13,518 nucleotides of DNA from an uncultured Bacilli bacterium (GTDB lineage: Bacteria; Bacillota_I; Bacilli_A; RF39; UBA660), in assembly GCA_947630415.1 (NCBI GenBank), contig CANRHM010000026.1, forward strand, positions 1-13,518, in the 5' to 3' direction. The notes under the pieces are model-generated. The model was not told where the DNA came from. It worked only from the letters and a program-made list of their open reading frames with translations, and ran no database searches. Position numbers and translations under genes: made by a program. Shown here piece after piece: positions 7,339-13,518 of the stretch. Position 1 is the stretch's first letter; each line of letters opens with the position of its first letter.

Positions 7339-8766
7339 ATGAATAGAGAGAAACAATTAGCTAAAAATACGATTATTGTAGCTATGGGGAAGATTGCAAC
7401 AAGATTTATTAGTTTCTTTTTACTTCCTTTATATACAGCTTTATTAACTACCGAAGAATATGGTACAATCGATTTATTAAATACCTGTATTTCTCTTTTA
7501 TTACCTTTATTATTTTTACAGATAGATCAAGCTTTGTTTCGTTTTTTAATTGATGTACGAGATAAAGAAAAGAAGAAGAAAGAACTGATTACTACTTCTT
7601 TAATGACGGTTCTTGCTCAAACAGTTATTTTCTCTTTAATCTATTTAGTCATTGCTCAGTTTATTAATAACGAATATCAATACTTTTTATTAATTAACTT
7701 AATCTTTGCCGAATTATCCAATGTCTTCTTAGAAATTGCTCGTGGTTTTGGAGATAATGGAGTTTACTCTATAGGTAGTTTAATTACAGGAGCCGTTACG
7801 GTTATCTTAAATGTGATTTTAATTGCTGTCTTTAGATGGGGAGCCTATGGAATGTTAACGGCAACGTTGTTTGCTAATATCTTCTGTTGTATCTTTATCT
7901 TTATTAAAGAAAGACTCTATAAATATATTGATTTTAAAGCCTATAGTAAAGAAGAAAGAAAGAGTCTTTGGAAATATTCCATTCCTTTAGTTCCTAATCA
8001 ATTATCGTGGTGGGTAGTTAATGCATCAGATAGAATTATTGTTACGATGATTTTAGGGGTTGGCTTAAATGGGGTATATTCATCTGCTAATAAGATTTCA
8101 AGTATTTGTATTACCTTGTTTGGTATTTTAAATATGACCTGGCAAGAGTCCGCTTCTATGTACATAAATGATAGTGATCACGATGAATATTTCTCTAAAA
8201 TGATTAATTTTATTACAAGAGTCTTTATTTCCCTTTGTTTAGGCATCGTTGCTTTTATGCCCTTTATCTTTTCAATTTTAATTGTAGGAAAAGATTATGC
8301 AGGAGCTTATCAACAAATTCCAATTTTACTACTTGCTACCATCTTTAATATTTTAGTCTCTTTAATTGGTTCTTTATATGTAGCCATTAAAAAGACGAAA
8401 GAAATTGCCAAGACCTCTTTCTTTGCCGCGGTCATTAACTTGATTGTTGACTTTGCTTTAATTAAGTTTATTGGTCTATATGCTGCCTCTATTTCAACTT
8501 TAGTTGCCTATTTCACGATGTTCATATATCGTTACTATGATATTCAAAAATACATGAAGATTAAACTGGATACAAAAATGTTATTGACGTCACTTATTGC
8601 TGCTATATTTATTTTCATTTGTTACTATAGCAACAATACGATTCTCTATGTTATAGGAGCTCTTATTTCCGTATTATTTGCTTTTGTATACAATTACAAA
8701 GTCATGAAGAAGGGATATCAGTTCTTTATGAAAAAAATGAAAAAAGTTGTAAAAATTAGAATATAG
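7339..8766 (+). CDS. Polysaccharide flippase of the MOP superfamily (Wzx-like)
   Basis: This multi-pass membrane protein of 475 residues has roughly twelve to fourteen hydrophobic segments and a short basic tail (455-475, rich in Lys), the size and pattern of Wzx/RfbX and related lipid-linked oligosaccharide flippases. The N-terminus (KNTIIVAMGKIATRFISF, about 10-27, then LLPLYTALLTTEEYG) is typical: a first helix, then the conserved 'YG..D' turn. The central WKYSIPLVPNQLSWWV (211-226) and NASDRIIV (228-235) match the start of the second half in this family. The family carries undecaprenyl-linked glycan units across the membrane; the cargo here is unknown because no glycosyltransferases or polymerase are nearby. 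The start chosen is ATG 7339, six bases after AGGTG (7328-7332). GTG 7330 would add three residues and overlap that ribosome site. No terminator is seen before the next gene. Confidence 0.85.
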   Translation: MNREKQLAKNTIIVAMGKIATRFISFFLLPLYTALLTTEEYGTIDLLNTCISLLLPLLFLQIDQALFRFLIDVRDKEKKKKELITTSLMTVLAQTVIFSLIYLVIAQFINNEYQYFLLINLIFAELSNVFLEIARGFGDNGVYSIGSLITGAVTVILNVILIAVFRWGAYGMLTATLFANIFCCIFIFIKERLYKYIDFKAYSKEERKSLWKYSIPLVPNQLSWWVVNASDRIIVTMILGVGLNGVYSSANKISSICITLFGILNMTWQESASMYINDSDHDEYFSKMINFITRVFISLCLGIVAFMPFIFSILIVGKDYAGAYQQIPILLLATIFNILVSLIGSLYVAIKKTKEIAKTSFFAAVINLIVDFALIKFIGLYAASISTLVAYFTMFIYRYYDIQKYMKIKLDTKMLLTSLIAAIFIFICYYSNNTILYVIGALISVLFAFVYNYKVMKKGYQFFMKKMKKVVKIRI

Positions 8767-8767
8767 A

Positions 8768-8796
8768 TTGAAAAAGAATACAAATTATTTTATATT
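8768..8796 (+). promoter_or_regulatory. Promoter of the first zinc-ribbon gene
   Basis: -35 TTGAAA (8768-8773), a 17-nt spacer, and -10 TATATT (8791-8796). Predicted start is near 8803, before AGGAAG (8807-8812). It begins directly after the flippase stop, so the zinc-ribbon genes can be expressed on their own as well as by read-through. Confidence 0.5.
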
Positions 8797-8821
8797 TATT
8801 AAGAATAGGAAGTGTTAATGT

Positions 8822-10057
8822 ATGTATTGTTCTGAATGTGGAGCAAAAATAAAAAAGGGAGCCGCTTTTTGTGAAAAGTGTGGATCTCCTGTACCAAAGG
8901 AAAAAAGAGATTTAGAAGATGAAAATAAAGAGAATGAAGAACCTCGTAAGAAAATGTCTAAAGGAAAGAAAGTTGGTTTATTCTTTTTACTTTTTGTTTT
9001 ATTTATTTTAGTAGGAGGATACGTATTTTTAGATCATTATTTTAGTCCAGAGAAGATGGCAAGTAAGTATTTGGATGCTTGGATTCAAAACGATAATCAA
9101 AAAATCTATGATTTATTAGATTTAGGAAGTGATAAGACGTTTGTTTCTTTTGAAAACTTTAAAGAAGTTTTTGAAGAGGAACAAGAAGAATTAAAAGATA
9201 TTTCTAATTACACCATTAAAAAGTTAGATTATAGTGATGGAGGATTAACTGCTAAAGTATTAATTGGTTATACGGTTAAAGATTATCCTAGCGAAAAAGA
9301 AATTGAAATTGATTTAGTCAAAGCCAAAGAAAAGAAACTTTATCTTTTTGATGATTGGCAAGTAGTCATTAATACCGATAACTTTTTAGCTAATGATTAT
9401 GCCATTAAAGTACCTAAAGGATCGAGTGTCACTTTGGATAATATTAAATTATCCGATACGTATTTAGATAAAAATGATTCGAGTGAAATCAATGATATTT
9501 ATACCATTCCTAAAATCTTTACTAAAGAAGTTATGATTGAAGTAGAAACCCCTTATGGTATTAAGTTAACAAAGAAAACGGTTCCTAGTAGTGAAGATGT
9601 TTTTGAACTCGATTTAACAGTAGATGATTTATCGGATGAAATGAAGAATACTTTAATGGAGAAAATAAAAGCCGACTTAAATACTTTTTATAAAAATGTT
9701 TTAGATAAAAAGAATTGGGATAGCGTTAAAGATAATTATATTTATAATGATTCGACCCAAGAAGATTTAAAGAAAGCTTATCAAAAACTTTATGAAGATA
9801 TTACGGAAGAAACTTCTACTCCTTTAAAGAGTTTTACTGTAACAGAAGTAAAACTATCCGATATTTCACTAACTACGGAAGGTAAGTTTGAAGTAGAAGC
9901 AAGAATTAGCTATAACTATCAAGTAGGCTACGATAAAGATAAAACGCATGACTCTAAAAATGCCTATACTTCAACGTTTACGTATGATTTCTTTGAAGAA
10001 GAGTATAAACTTTCTAATATTAGTAGATTTGTTACGTATTTTTCCATTTACTTTTAA
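8822..10057 (+). CDS. Zinc-ribbon single-pass membrane protein, TcaA/YvbJ-like
   Basis: The 411-residue protein begins with a zinc ribbon, CSECG...FCEKCG (Cys 3, 6, 17, 20). A charged linker (about 24-50) and one membrane helix (about 51-70) follow, then a ~340-residue outer domain. The first part of that domain (YLDAWIQNDNQKIYDLL, about 83-99, then a FENF...FEEEQ pattern) resembles NTF2-like domains of cell-wall proteins such as the MecA N-terminal domain and TcaA. The rest is beta-rich with a helical block near 272-325. This order (cytoplasmic zinc ribbon, helix, NTF2-like repeats outside) is that of TcaA/YvbJ-type envelope proteins in Bacillota. The match is from recall, so the family name is tentative and the function unknown. 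Start ATG 8822 lies nine bases after AGGAAG and gives the Cys-bearing N-terminus. ATG 8818 is out of frame with the gene. Confidence 0.82.
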   Translation: MYCSECGAKIKKGAAFCEKCGSPVPKEKRDLEDENKENEEPRKKMSKGKKVGLFFLLFVLFILVGGYVFLDHYFSPEKMASKYLDAWIQNDNQKIYDLLDLGSDKTFVSFENFKEVFEEEQEELKDISNYTIKKLDYSDGGLTAKVLIGYTVKDYPSEKEIEIDLVKAKEKKLYLFDDWQVVINTDNFLANDYAIKVPKGSSVTLDNIKLSDTYLDKNDSSEINDIYTIPKIFTKEVMIEVETPYGIKLTKKTVPSSEDVFELDLTVDDLSDEMKNTLMEKIKADLNTFYKNVLDKKNWDSVKDNYIYNDSTQEDLKKAYQKLYEDITEETSTPLKSFTVTEVKLSDISLTTEGKFEVEARISYNYQVGYDKDKTHDSKNAYTSTFTYDFFEEEYKLSNISRFVTYFSIYF

Positions 10058-10068
10058 TAAAGATTTCA

Positions 10069-10077
10069 TGTTATAAT
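10069..10077 (+). promoter_or_regulatory. Extended -10 element upstream of the second zinc-ribbon gene
   Basis: TG-T-TATAAT at 10069-10077, the same extended -10 as before parE, with no clear -35. Transcription would begin near 10084, ahead of AAGGAG (10091-10096). It would allow separate expression of the second gene inside the 46-nt gap. Confidence 0.4.
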
Positions 10078-10103
10078 AAAATAAAGAAGAAAGGAGTTAC
10101 ATT

Positions 10104-10844
10104 ATGGCTAAATATTGTACCAAATGTGGAAAGAAATTAAAAGAAGGGGAAGTATGTGATTGCGATAAAAAAGAAAAAGAAGTAAAAGAAGCAAAAAAAG
10201 ACAAAGAATTTGATTTTAATCACTATGTGAATACTTTTGTAGCGATAGTGAAAGGGATGTTTACGAAACCCGTTGATACCATGAAAAAATATACCAAGAA
10301 AGAACATTTTGGAGTCATGGTCAGTGCTTTAGTACTAAACTGTATTGTATCAGGACTTTTCCTATATGTTTTTATTGATAAAGTCTTAAATCAAGTGATG
10401 GGACTTATGTCTAATCTTAGTTATTATGGATTATCGGATTTTGATTATGGCTATGGGCTTTTAAATTTACCGTTCTTTGATGTTTTTGTAACAGGTTTAT
10501 TCTATATGGCTGTTTGTTTTATCGTAATCGCCTTCATGATCTATGTAATTGCAGGAGCGATTATGAAGAAAGACATGGATTTTAAGAAAGCCTTAACTTT
10601 AGTGGGTGTTACTTCTTGTTTTACAACGATTACAACGTTAGCATGTCTTATCTTAAGTTTTGTTAGTATTCCCTTAAGTTTATTGGTTCTTGTGGTTGCA
10701 GCTATTTACTTTATCATTTACCTTGCTCAAGGAATACTGGCTACTTCTGATGTCGATAAGAACCGTCTTGCCCATGTCTTAGTACCATCCCTTGTTGGAG
10801 CATCTTTCATTGTTTTAGTTGTTTTACCTAAATTATTTTCTTAA
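10104..10844 (+). CDS. Zinc-ribbon multi-pass membrane protein (Yip1-like)
   Basis: The 246-residue protein has an N-terminal zinc ribbon with spacing CTKCGK...CDC (Cys 5, 8, 18, 20) and a Lys/Glu-rich linker (about 21-35). An amphipathic stretch with a TKPVDTMKKY turn (about 54-63) follows, then about five membrane helices (roughly 69-91, 124-151, 165-187, 189-212, 224-245). The 'F..P...' entry followed by four or five helices resembles Yip1-type membrane domains found fused to zinc ribbons in Bacillota; this is a likeness, not a proven match. ATG 10104 follows AGGAG by seven bases. The second knuckle is the short form CxC rather than CxxC. It sits 46 nt behind the other zinc-ribbon gene, and the two probably act in the same envelope process. 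Function unknown. Confidence 0.8.
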   Translation: MAKYCTKCGKKLKEGEVCDCDKKEKEVKEAKKDKEFDFNHYVNTFVAIVKGMFTKPVDTMKKYTKKEHFGVMVSALVLNCIVSGLFLYVFIDKVLNQVMGLMSNLSYYGLSDFDYGYGLLNLPFFDVFVTGLFYMAVCFIVIAFMIYVIAGAIMKKDMDFKKALTLVGVTSCFTTITTLACLILSFVSIPLSLLVLVVAAIYFIIYLAQGILATSDVDKNRLAHVLVPSLVGASFIVLVVLPKLFS

Positions 10845-10877
10845 TCTGTAAAGATACCTTAATTTAGTTAAAAAAAC

Positions 10878-10906
10878 TTGTTATTTTGAAGAAATTACGT
10901 TAAAAT
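10878..10906 (+). promoter_or_regulatory. Promoter of the hisS-aspS operon
   Basis: -35 TTGTTA (10878-10883), a 17-nt spacer, and -10 TAAAAT (10901-10906). Transcription would start near 10913, just before stem I of the T-box leader. No convincing terminator separates it from the zinc-ribbon gene ending at 10844. Confidence 0.6.
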
Positions 10907-10995
10907 AATACTATCTTCTAAGGAAGAAGAGTAAATATATATTTCTTATAAAGAGATCGTTGTTAGGTGAGAAAACGAAAGAAATGCTATTGAAA

Positions 10996-11000
10996 GACAC
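10996..11000 (+). promoter_or_regulatory. T-box specifier region GACAC (Asp GAC overlapping His CAC)
   Basis: GAC (10996-10998) followed by A and then the closing stem CTTCCTT is the regular geometry, giving an Asp specifier. Shifted by two bases, CAC (10998-11000) reads His, but its last C is also the first base of the stem and it is followed by T rather than a purine. Asp is the better call; His is possible if the closing pair opens. Confidence 0.65.
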
Positions 11001-11068
11001 TTCCTTTTATTTAGAAGCGTACCTTTCGCGATAAGAAAGAGGAAAAGCATAAAGTAATTTATGAAATT

Positions 11069-11097
11069 AAGGTGGCACCACGGGGAAACTCGTCCTT
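11069..11097 (+). promoter_or_regulatory. T-box antiterminator
   Basis: Helix one is AAGG (11069-11072) with CCTT (11094-11097). The bulge TGGCACC (11073-11079) follows, and helix two is ACGGG (11080-11084) with CTCGT (11089-11093) across a GAAA loop, with one G-T pair. This is the canonical antiterminator shape. Confidence 0.9.
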
Positions 11098-11116
11098 ATG
11101 TGTGGGCTACCTTTTT
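11069..11116 (+). terminator. T-box terminator competing with the antiterminator
   Basis: AAGGTGGC (11069-11076) pairs with GCTACCTT (11106-11113, one G-T pair). Past a bulged A, CCAC (11078-11081) pairs with GTGG (11102-11105). The T run 11112-11116 follows. The 5' arm reuses the antiterminator and T-box bases, so the two structures exclude each other. Confidence 0.85.
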
Positions 11117-11120
11117 ATTT

Positions 11121-11126
11121 GGAGGA
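11121..11126 (+). promoter_or_regulatory. hisS ribosome site that decides the start
   Basis: GGAGGA touches ATG 11127 directly but lies six bases before ATG 11133, the normal distance. This favours 11133 as the start of hisS. Confidence 0.8.
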
Positions 11127-11132
11127 ATGAAT

Positions 11133-12482
11133 ATGATAACAAAACCAAAAGGATGTCATGATATCTATGGACAAGAAGGAAGAAAATGGAAGTATGTCGA
11201 AGAAGTCATCGATATGGTGATGAAAAAGTACCATTACGACTATATTCGTACACCGATTTTTGAAGCTACGGAACTCTTTCATCGTGGAGTAGGAGAGTCA
11301 TCCGATATTGTAACCAAAGAAACGTATGACTTTGTAGACCGAGGAGATAGAAAGATGACTTTACGTCCGGAAGGTACGGCAGGTGTAGTTCGTAGCTACA
11401 TTGAAAACAAAATGTATGGAGAACCAAGTCAGCCTATCAAACTTTATTATAATGGAACGATGTATCGGTATGAACGCCCTCAATCGGGACGTGACCGTGA
11501 ACTTACACAGTTTGGAGTAGAAGTTTTAGGAAGCGAAGATCCGATGGTGGATGCGGAAGTAATATCTATTCCCGTTAACATTTACAAAATGTTAGGATTA
11601 AAACAAATCAAAGTCAATATCAATTCACTAGGCGATATGGAGTCACGTAAACGTTATAGAGAAGCACTTATTGAGTATTTCCGTCCACATATCGATGAAT
11701 TATGTGAAGACTGCCGTAATCGTCTTGAAAAAAATCCCCTTCGTATTTTGGATTGTAAAGTCGATTGTGATAACGAGCTTATTAAAAATGCACCTACAAC
11801 GCTTGATTATTTAAATGAAGCAAGTAAAGAAAGATTTGATAAAGTCACCAGTTACTTAGGAGCTTTAGGAATTGAACACGAAGTGAATCCTAAAATCGTA
11901 AGAGGACTCGATTATTATTGTCATACGGTTTTTGAAATTGAAGCGAAGGTTGAAGGCTTTGGTAGTCAAAACGTCCTAGGTGGAGGAGGCAGATACGATG
12001 GTCTTGCGGAACAACTAGATGGTCCTAAAACACCAGGTATGGGCTTTGCTAGTGGATTAGGCCGTCTTATCCTAGCACTTGATAAAGAAGAAATTAAACT
12101 ACCTATTAAGGAAGACGTTGATGTCTTTATCATGTATGTCAATGAAGATGAAAAACTAAATGCTTTGTATTTGACGCAAGAATTAAGAATGAATGGGTTT
12201 ACTGTTGAGACTGAATATCTAGGAAGAGGCTTAAAAGGTCAATTCAAGCAAGCTGATCGCCTACAAAGTAAATATTTACTTATTTTAAATTCTGAGGACT
12301 TAAACGAAAATGTCGTAACGGTTAAAAACAATAAAACCAAAGAAGAAGAAAAAATTGATTTAGATTATCTCATTTACTATTTAGATGAACATTTAGAGGA
12401 AGAAGAAAATCTTCATTTAGGGCACGATGGATATGAATATCATGAAGATAGGGAAGAGGATGAAGATGAGGAGGACGAATAA
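11133..12482 (+). CDS. hisS: Histidyl-tRNA synthetase
   Basis: This class II synthetase charges tRNA-His in the cytoplasm. The 449 residues hold LRPEGTAGVVRSYIE (77-91), motif 2 YRYERPQSGRDRELTQFG (111-128), the His-specific RGLDYYCHTVFE (257-268), GGGGRYDGL (283-291) and motif 3 GMGFASGLGRL (302-312). The C-terminal anticodon-binding domain starts near 325. Cys191, 194, 208 and 212 lie in the insertion domain and resemble those of Bacillota relatives. The protein ends in an extra ~30-residue acidic, His-containing tail (about 420-449) not needed for the catalytic fold. A longer reading from ATG 11061 would lie inside the T-box structure and is rejected; ATG 11133 gives the normal MITKPKGCHDIYG start. 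The stop overlaps the aspS start by one base (TAATG), so translation of the two is coupled. Confidence 0.95.
   Translation: MITKPKGCHDIYGQEGRKWKYVEEVIDMVMKKYHYDYIRTPIFEATELFHRGVGESSDIVTKETYDFVDRGDRKMTLRPEGTAGVVRSYIENKMYGEPSQPIKLYYNGTMYRYERPQSGRDRELTQFGVEVLGSEDPMVDAEVISIPVNIYKMLGLKQIKVNINSLGDMESRKRYREALIEYFRPHIDELCEDCRNRLEKNPLRILDCKVDCDNELIKNAPTTLDYLNEASKERFDKVTSYLGALGIEHEVNPKIVRGLDYYCHTVFEIEAKVEGFGSQNVLGGGGRYDGLAEQLDGPKTPGMGFASGLGRLILALDKEEIKLPIKEDVDVFIMYVNEDEKLNALYLTQELRMNGFTVETEYLGRGLKGQFKQADRLQSKYLLILNSEDLNENVVTVKNNKTKEEEKIDLDYLIYYLDEHLEEEENLHLGHDGYEYHEDREEDEDEEDE
12469..12474 (+). promoter_or_regulatory. aspS ribosome site inside the hisS coding tail
   Basis: AGGAGG lies within the Glu-Glu-Asp codons of the hisS tail, seven bases before the aspS ATG. 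It fixes the aspS start and supports coupled translation. Confidence 0.85.
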
Positions 12483-13518
12483 TGAAAACAACCCATAATG
12501 GAAGTTTTACCATCAAAGATGTAGGTAAGAAAGAAACATTTTATGGATGGGTTCAAAAGAAACGAAATTTAGGAGGACTTATCTTTATCGATTTACGTGA
12601 TCGTTCAGGAATCATTCAATTGGTTGTTCGTCCTGAAAATAAAAATTATGAATTAGCTGAATCCCTTCGAAGTGAATACGTTTTAAAAGTCGAAGGTGAA
12701 ATTACTGAACGTGAAAATAAAAATACAAATCTTCCTACGGGAGAAATTGAAGTCATAGTTGAAGAATTAACCGTTTTAAATACTTCCAAAGATTTGCCTT
12801 TTGAAATCAAAAACGATACCACAGCGTTAGAAGATACGCGTCTTAAATATCGTTATTTGGATTTAAGAAGAGATACACTAAAAGAAAAATTGATAACCCG
12901 TTCAAAGATTATGCAAATTACGCGTAATTATTTAACCGATCATGATTTTATTGAGATTGAGACTCCAGTTTTAGGAAGAAGTACACCAGAAGGAGCAAGA
13001 GATTATCTAGTTCCGTCTCGTGTAAGTAAAGGTTCCTTTTATGCCCTTCCTCAGTCTCCTCAATTATATAAACAACTTTTAATGATTTCGGGGATGGAAA
13101 GATATTTCCAAATTGCCAAGTGTTTCCGGGATGAAGATTTAAGAAGTGATCGTCAACCTGAGTTTACTCAAATTGATTTGGAAATGAGTTTTGTAGAACC
13201 AGAAGATGTTATGACCTTAATGGAAGGATTACTTGCTAAAATGTGGAAAGAAATTAAAGGAGTAAATCTTACTACACCTTTTCCTAGAATGAAATGGGAT
13301 GAAGTCTTTGATACCTATGGAAGTGATAAACCGGATTTAAGATTTGATTTAAAGATTCAAGATATTACGGATGTTTTTAAAAATACAAATTTTGGTTTAT
13401 TTCAATCGGTTTTAGAAAATAAAGGCATGATTAACTGTCTCGTTATCAAAAACAAAGCAAGTGATTTTTCAAGAAAAGATTTAGATAAGTTATCGGACTT
13501 TGTTAAAACCTATCAAGC
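12482..13518 (+). CDS. aspS: Aspartyl-tRNA synthetase, N-terminal 345 residues (3' truncated by the window)
   Basis: This class II synthetase charges tRNA-Asp. The frame is open to the last base, with 345 of an expected ~590 residues visible. The N-terminal OB-fold anticodon domain shows YGWVQKKRNLGGLIFIDLRD (21-40). The catalytic domain shows RYLDLRR (124-130), motif 1 IEIETPVLGRSTPEGARDYL (157-176), the substrate loop LPQSPQLYKQ (189-198), motif 2 FRDEDLRSDRQPEFTQID (215-232) and YGSDKPDLRF (279-288). The beginning of the bacterial GAD insertion follows; motif 3 lies outside. The GAD domain marks the bacterial type. Whether it also charges tRNA-Asn cannot be judged here. ATG 12482 overlaps the hisS stop by one base and has AGGAGG seven bases upstream. 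Expression depends on the T-box ahead of hisS. Confidence 0.95.
   Translation, partial: MKTTHNGSFTIKDVGKKETFYGWVQKKRNLGGLIFIDLRDRSGIIQLVVRPENKNYELAESLRSEYVLKVEGEITERENKNTNLPTGEIEVIVEELTVLNTSKDLPFEIKNDTTALEDTRLKYRYLDLRRDTLKEKLITRSKIMQITRNYLTDHDFIEIETPVLGRSTPEGARDYLVPSRVSKGSFYALPQSPQLYKQLLMISGMERYFQIAKCFRDEDLRSDRQPEFTQIDLEMSFVEPEDVMTLMEGLLAKMWKEIKGVNLTTPFPRMKWDEVFDTYGSDKPDLRFDLKIQDITDVFKNTNFGLFQSVLENKGMINCLVIKNKASDFSRKDLDKLSDFVKTYQ

Larger units (their letters stand above)
10913..11120 (+). promoter_or_regulatory. T-box riboswitch controlling hisS-aspS
   Basis: This leader senses uncharged tRNA and lets transcription continue into the synthetase genes when charging falls. Stem I is closed by AAGGAAG (10920-10926) with CTTCCTT (11000-11006). 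An AGTA motif (10930-10933) lies on the 5' side of the specifier loop, and GACAC (10996-11000) on the 3' side. A middle hairpin, CTTTC/GAAAG (11023-11027 with 11035-11039), fits stem III. The T-box sequence TGGCACC (11073-11079) sits as the 7-nt bulge of the antiterminator, ready to pair with the NCCA end of the tRNA. The leader ends in a terminator and a T run just before the hisS ribosome site. All key parts are present, so it looks functional. Confidence 0.93.

Noticed and set aside
11061..11132. In-frame ATG starts at 11061 and 11127 for hisS
   Set aside because: 11061 lies in the antiterminator region of the T-box, and 11127 abuts the ribosome site. 11133 has correct spacing and the family's usual N-terminus.
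1..13518. CRISPR arrays, insertion sequences, tRNA or rRNA genes
   Set aside because: No regularly spaced repeats, transposase motifs, terminal inverted repeats or structural RNA gene sequences were seen on either strand.

Overview
The window comes from an AT-rich, low-GC Gram-positive bacterium of the Bacillota. It is most likely a gut-type lineage close to Erysipelotrichia or to the uncultured relatives of the Mollicutes. The grounds are A/T-biased codon use, strong AGGAG ribosome sites, parE-parC adjacency, and a hisS-aspS pair behind a T-box leader. The code is the standard bacterial one: Trp is TGG and no in-frame TGA is seen. All nine visible or partial genes lie on the + strand.

Layout. 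(1) 1-606 is the 3' end of a secreted or surface-type protein with an FGE/C-type-lectin-like fold. Its last ~120 bases switch abruptly to GC-rich, adenine-poor DNA, which looks like the variable region of a diversity-generating retroelement (DGR). A strong hairpin terminator follows. (2) 709-2100 is a phosphoglucomutase/phosphomannomutase, ending in a probable terminator. (3) 2179-7153 is a topoisomerase IV operon, parE - unknown 166-aa helical protein - parC, closed by a clean terminator. (4) 7339-8766 is a MOP-superfamily (Wzx-like) flippase with its own promoter. (5) 8822-10844 holds two membrane proteins that each start with a cytoplasmic zinc ribbon: a TcaA/YvbJ-like single-pass protein with a large outer domain, and a five-helix protein resembling Yip1-type membrane proteins. 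(6) 10878-13518 has a promoter, a complete T-box riboswitch with mutually exclusive antiterminator and terminator, hisS, and the first 345 codons of aspS, which runs off the right edge.

How the genes relate. ParE and ParC form the ATP-driven decatenase; the small gene between them is co-transcribed and its role is unknown. HisRS and AspRS are co-expressed under a T-box whose specifier region reads GACAC. This contains both an Asp codon (GAC) and a His codon (CAC), the two amino acids charged by the downstream enzymes. The flippase and the zinc-ribbon membrane proteins point to envelope work but have no pathway neighbours here.

The two most notable signals are the DGR-like 3' end of the first gene (no reverse transcriptase or template repeat is in the window) and the overlapping specifier of the hisS-aspS T-box.
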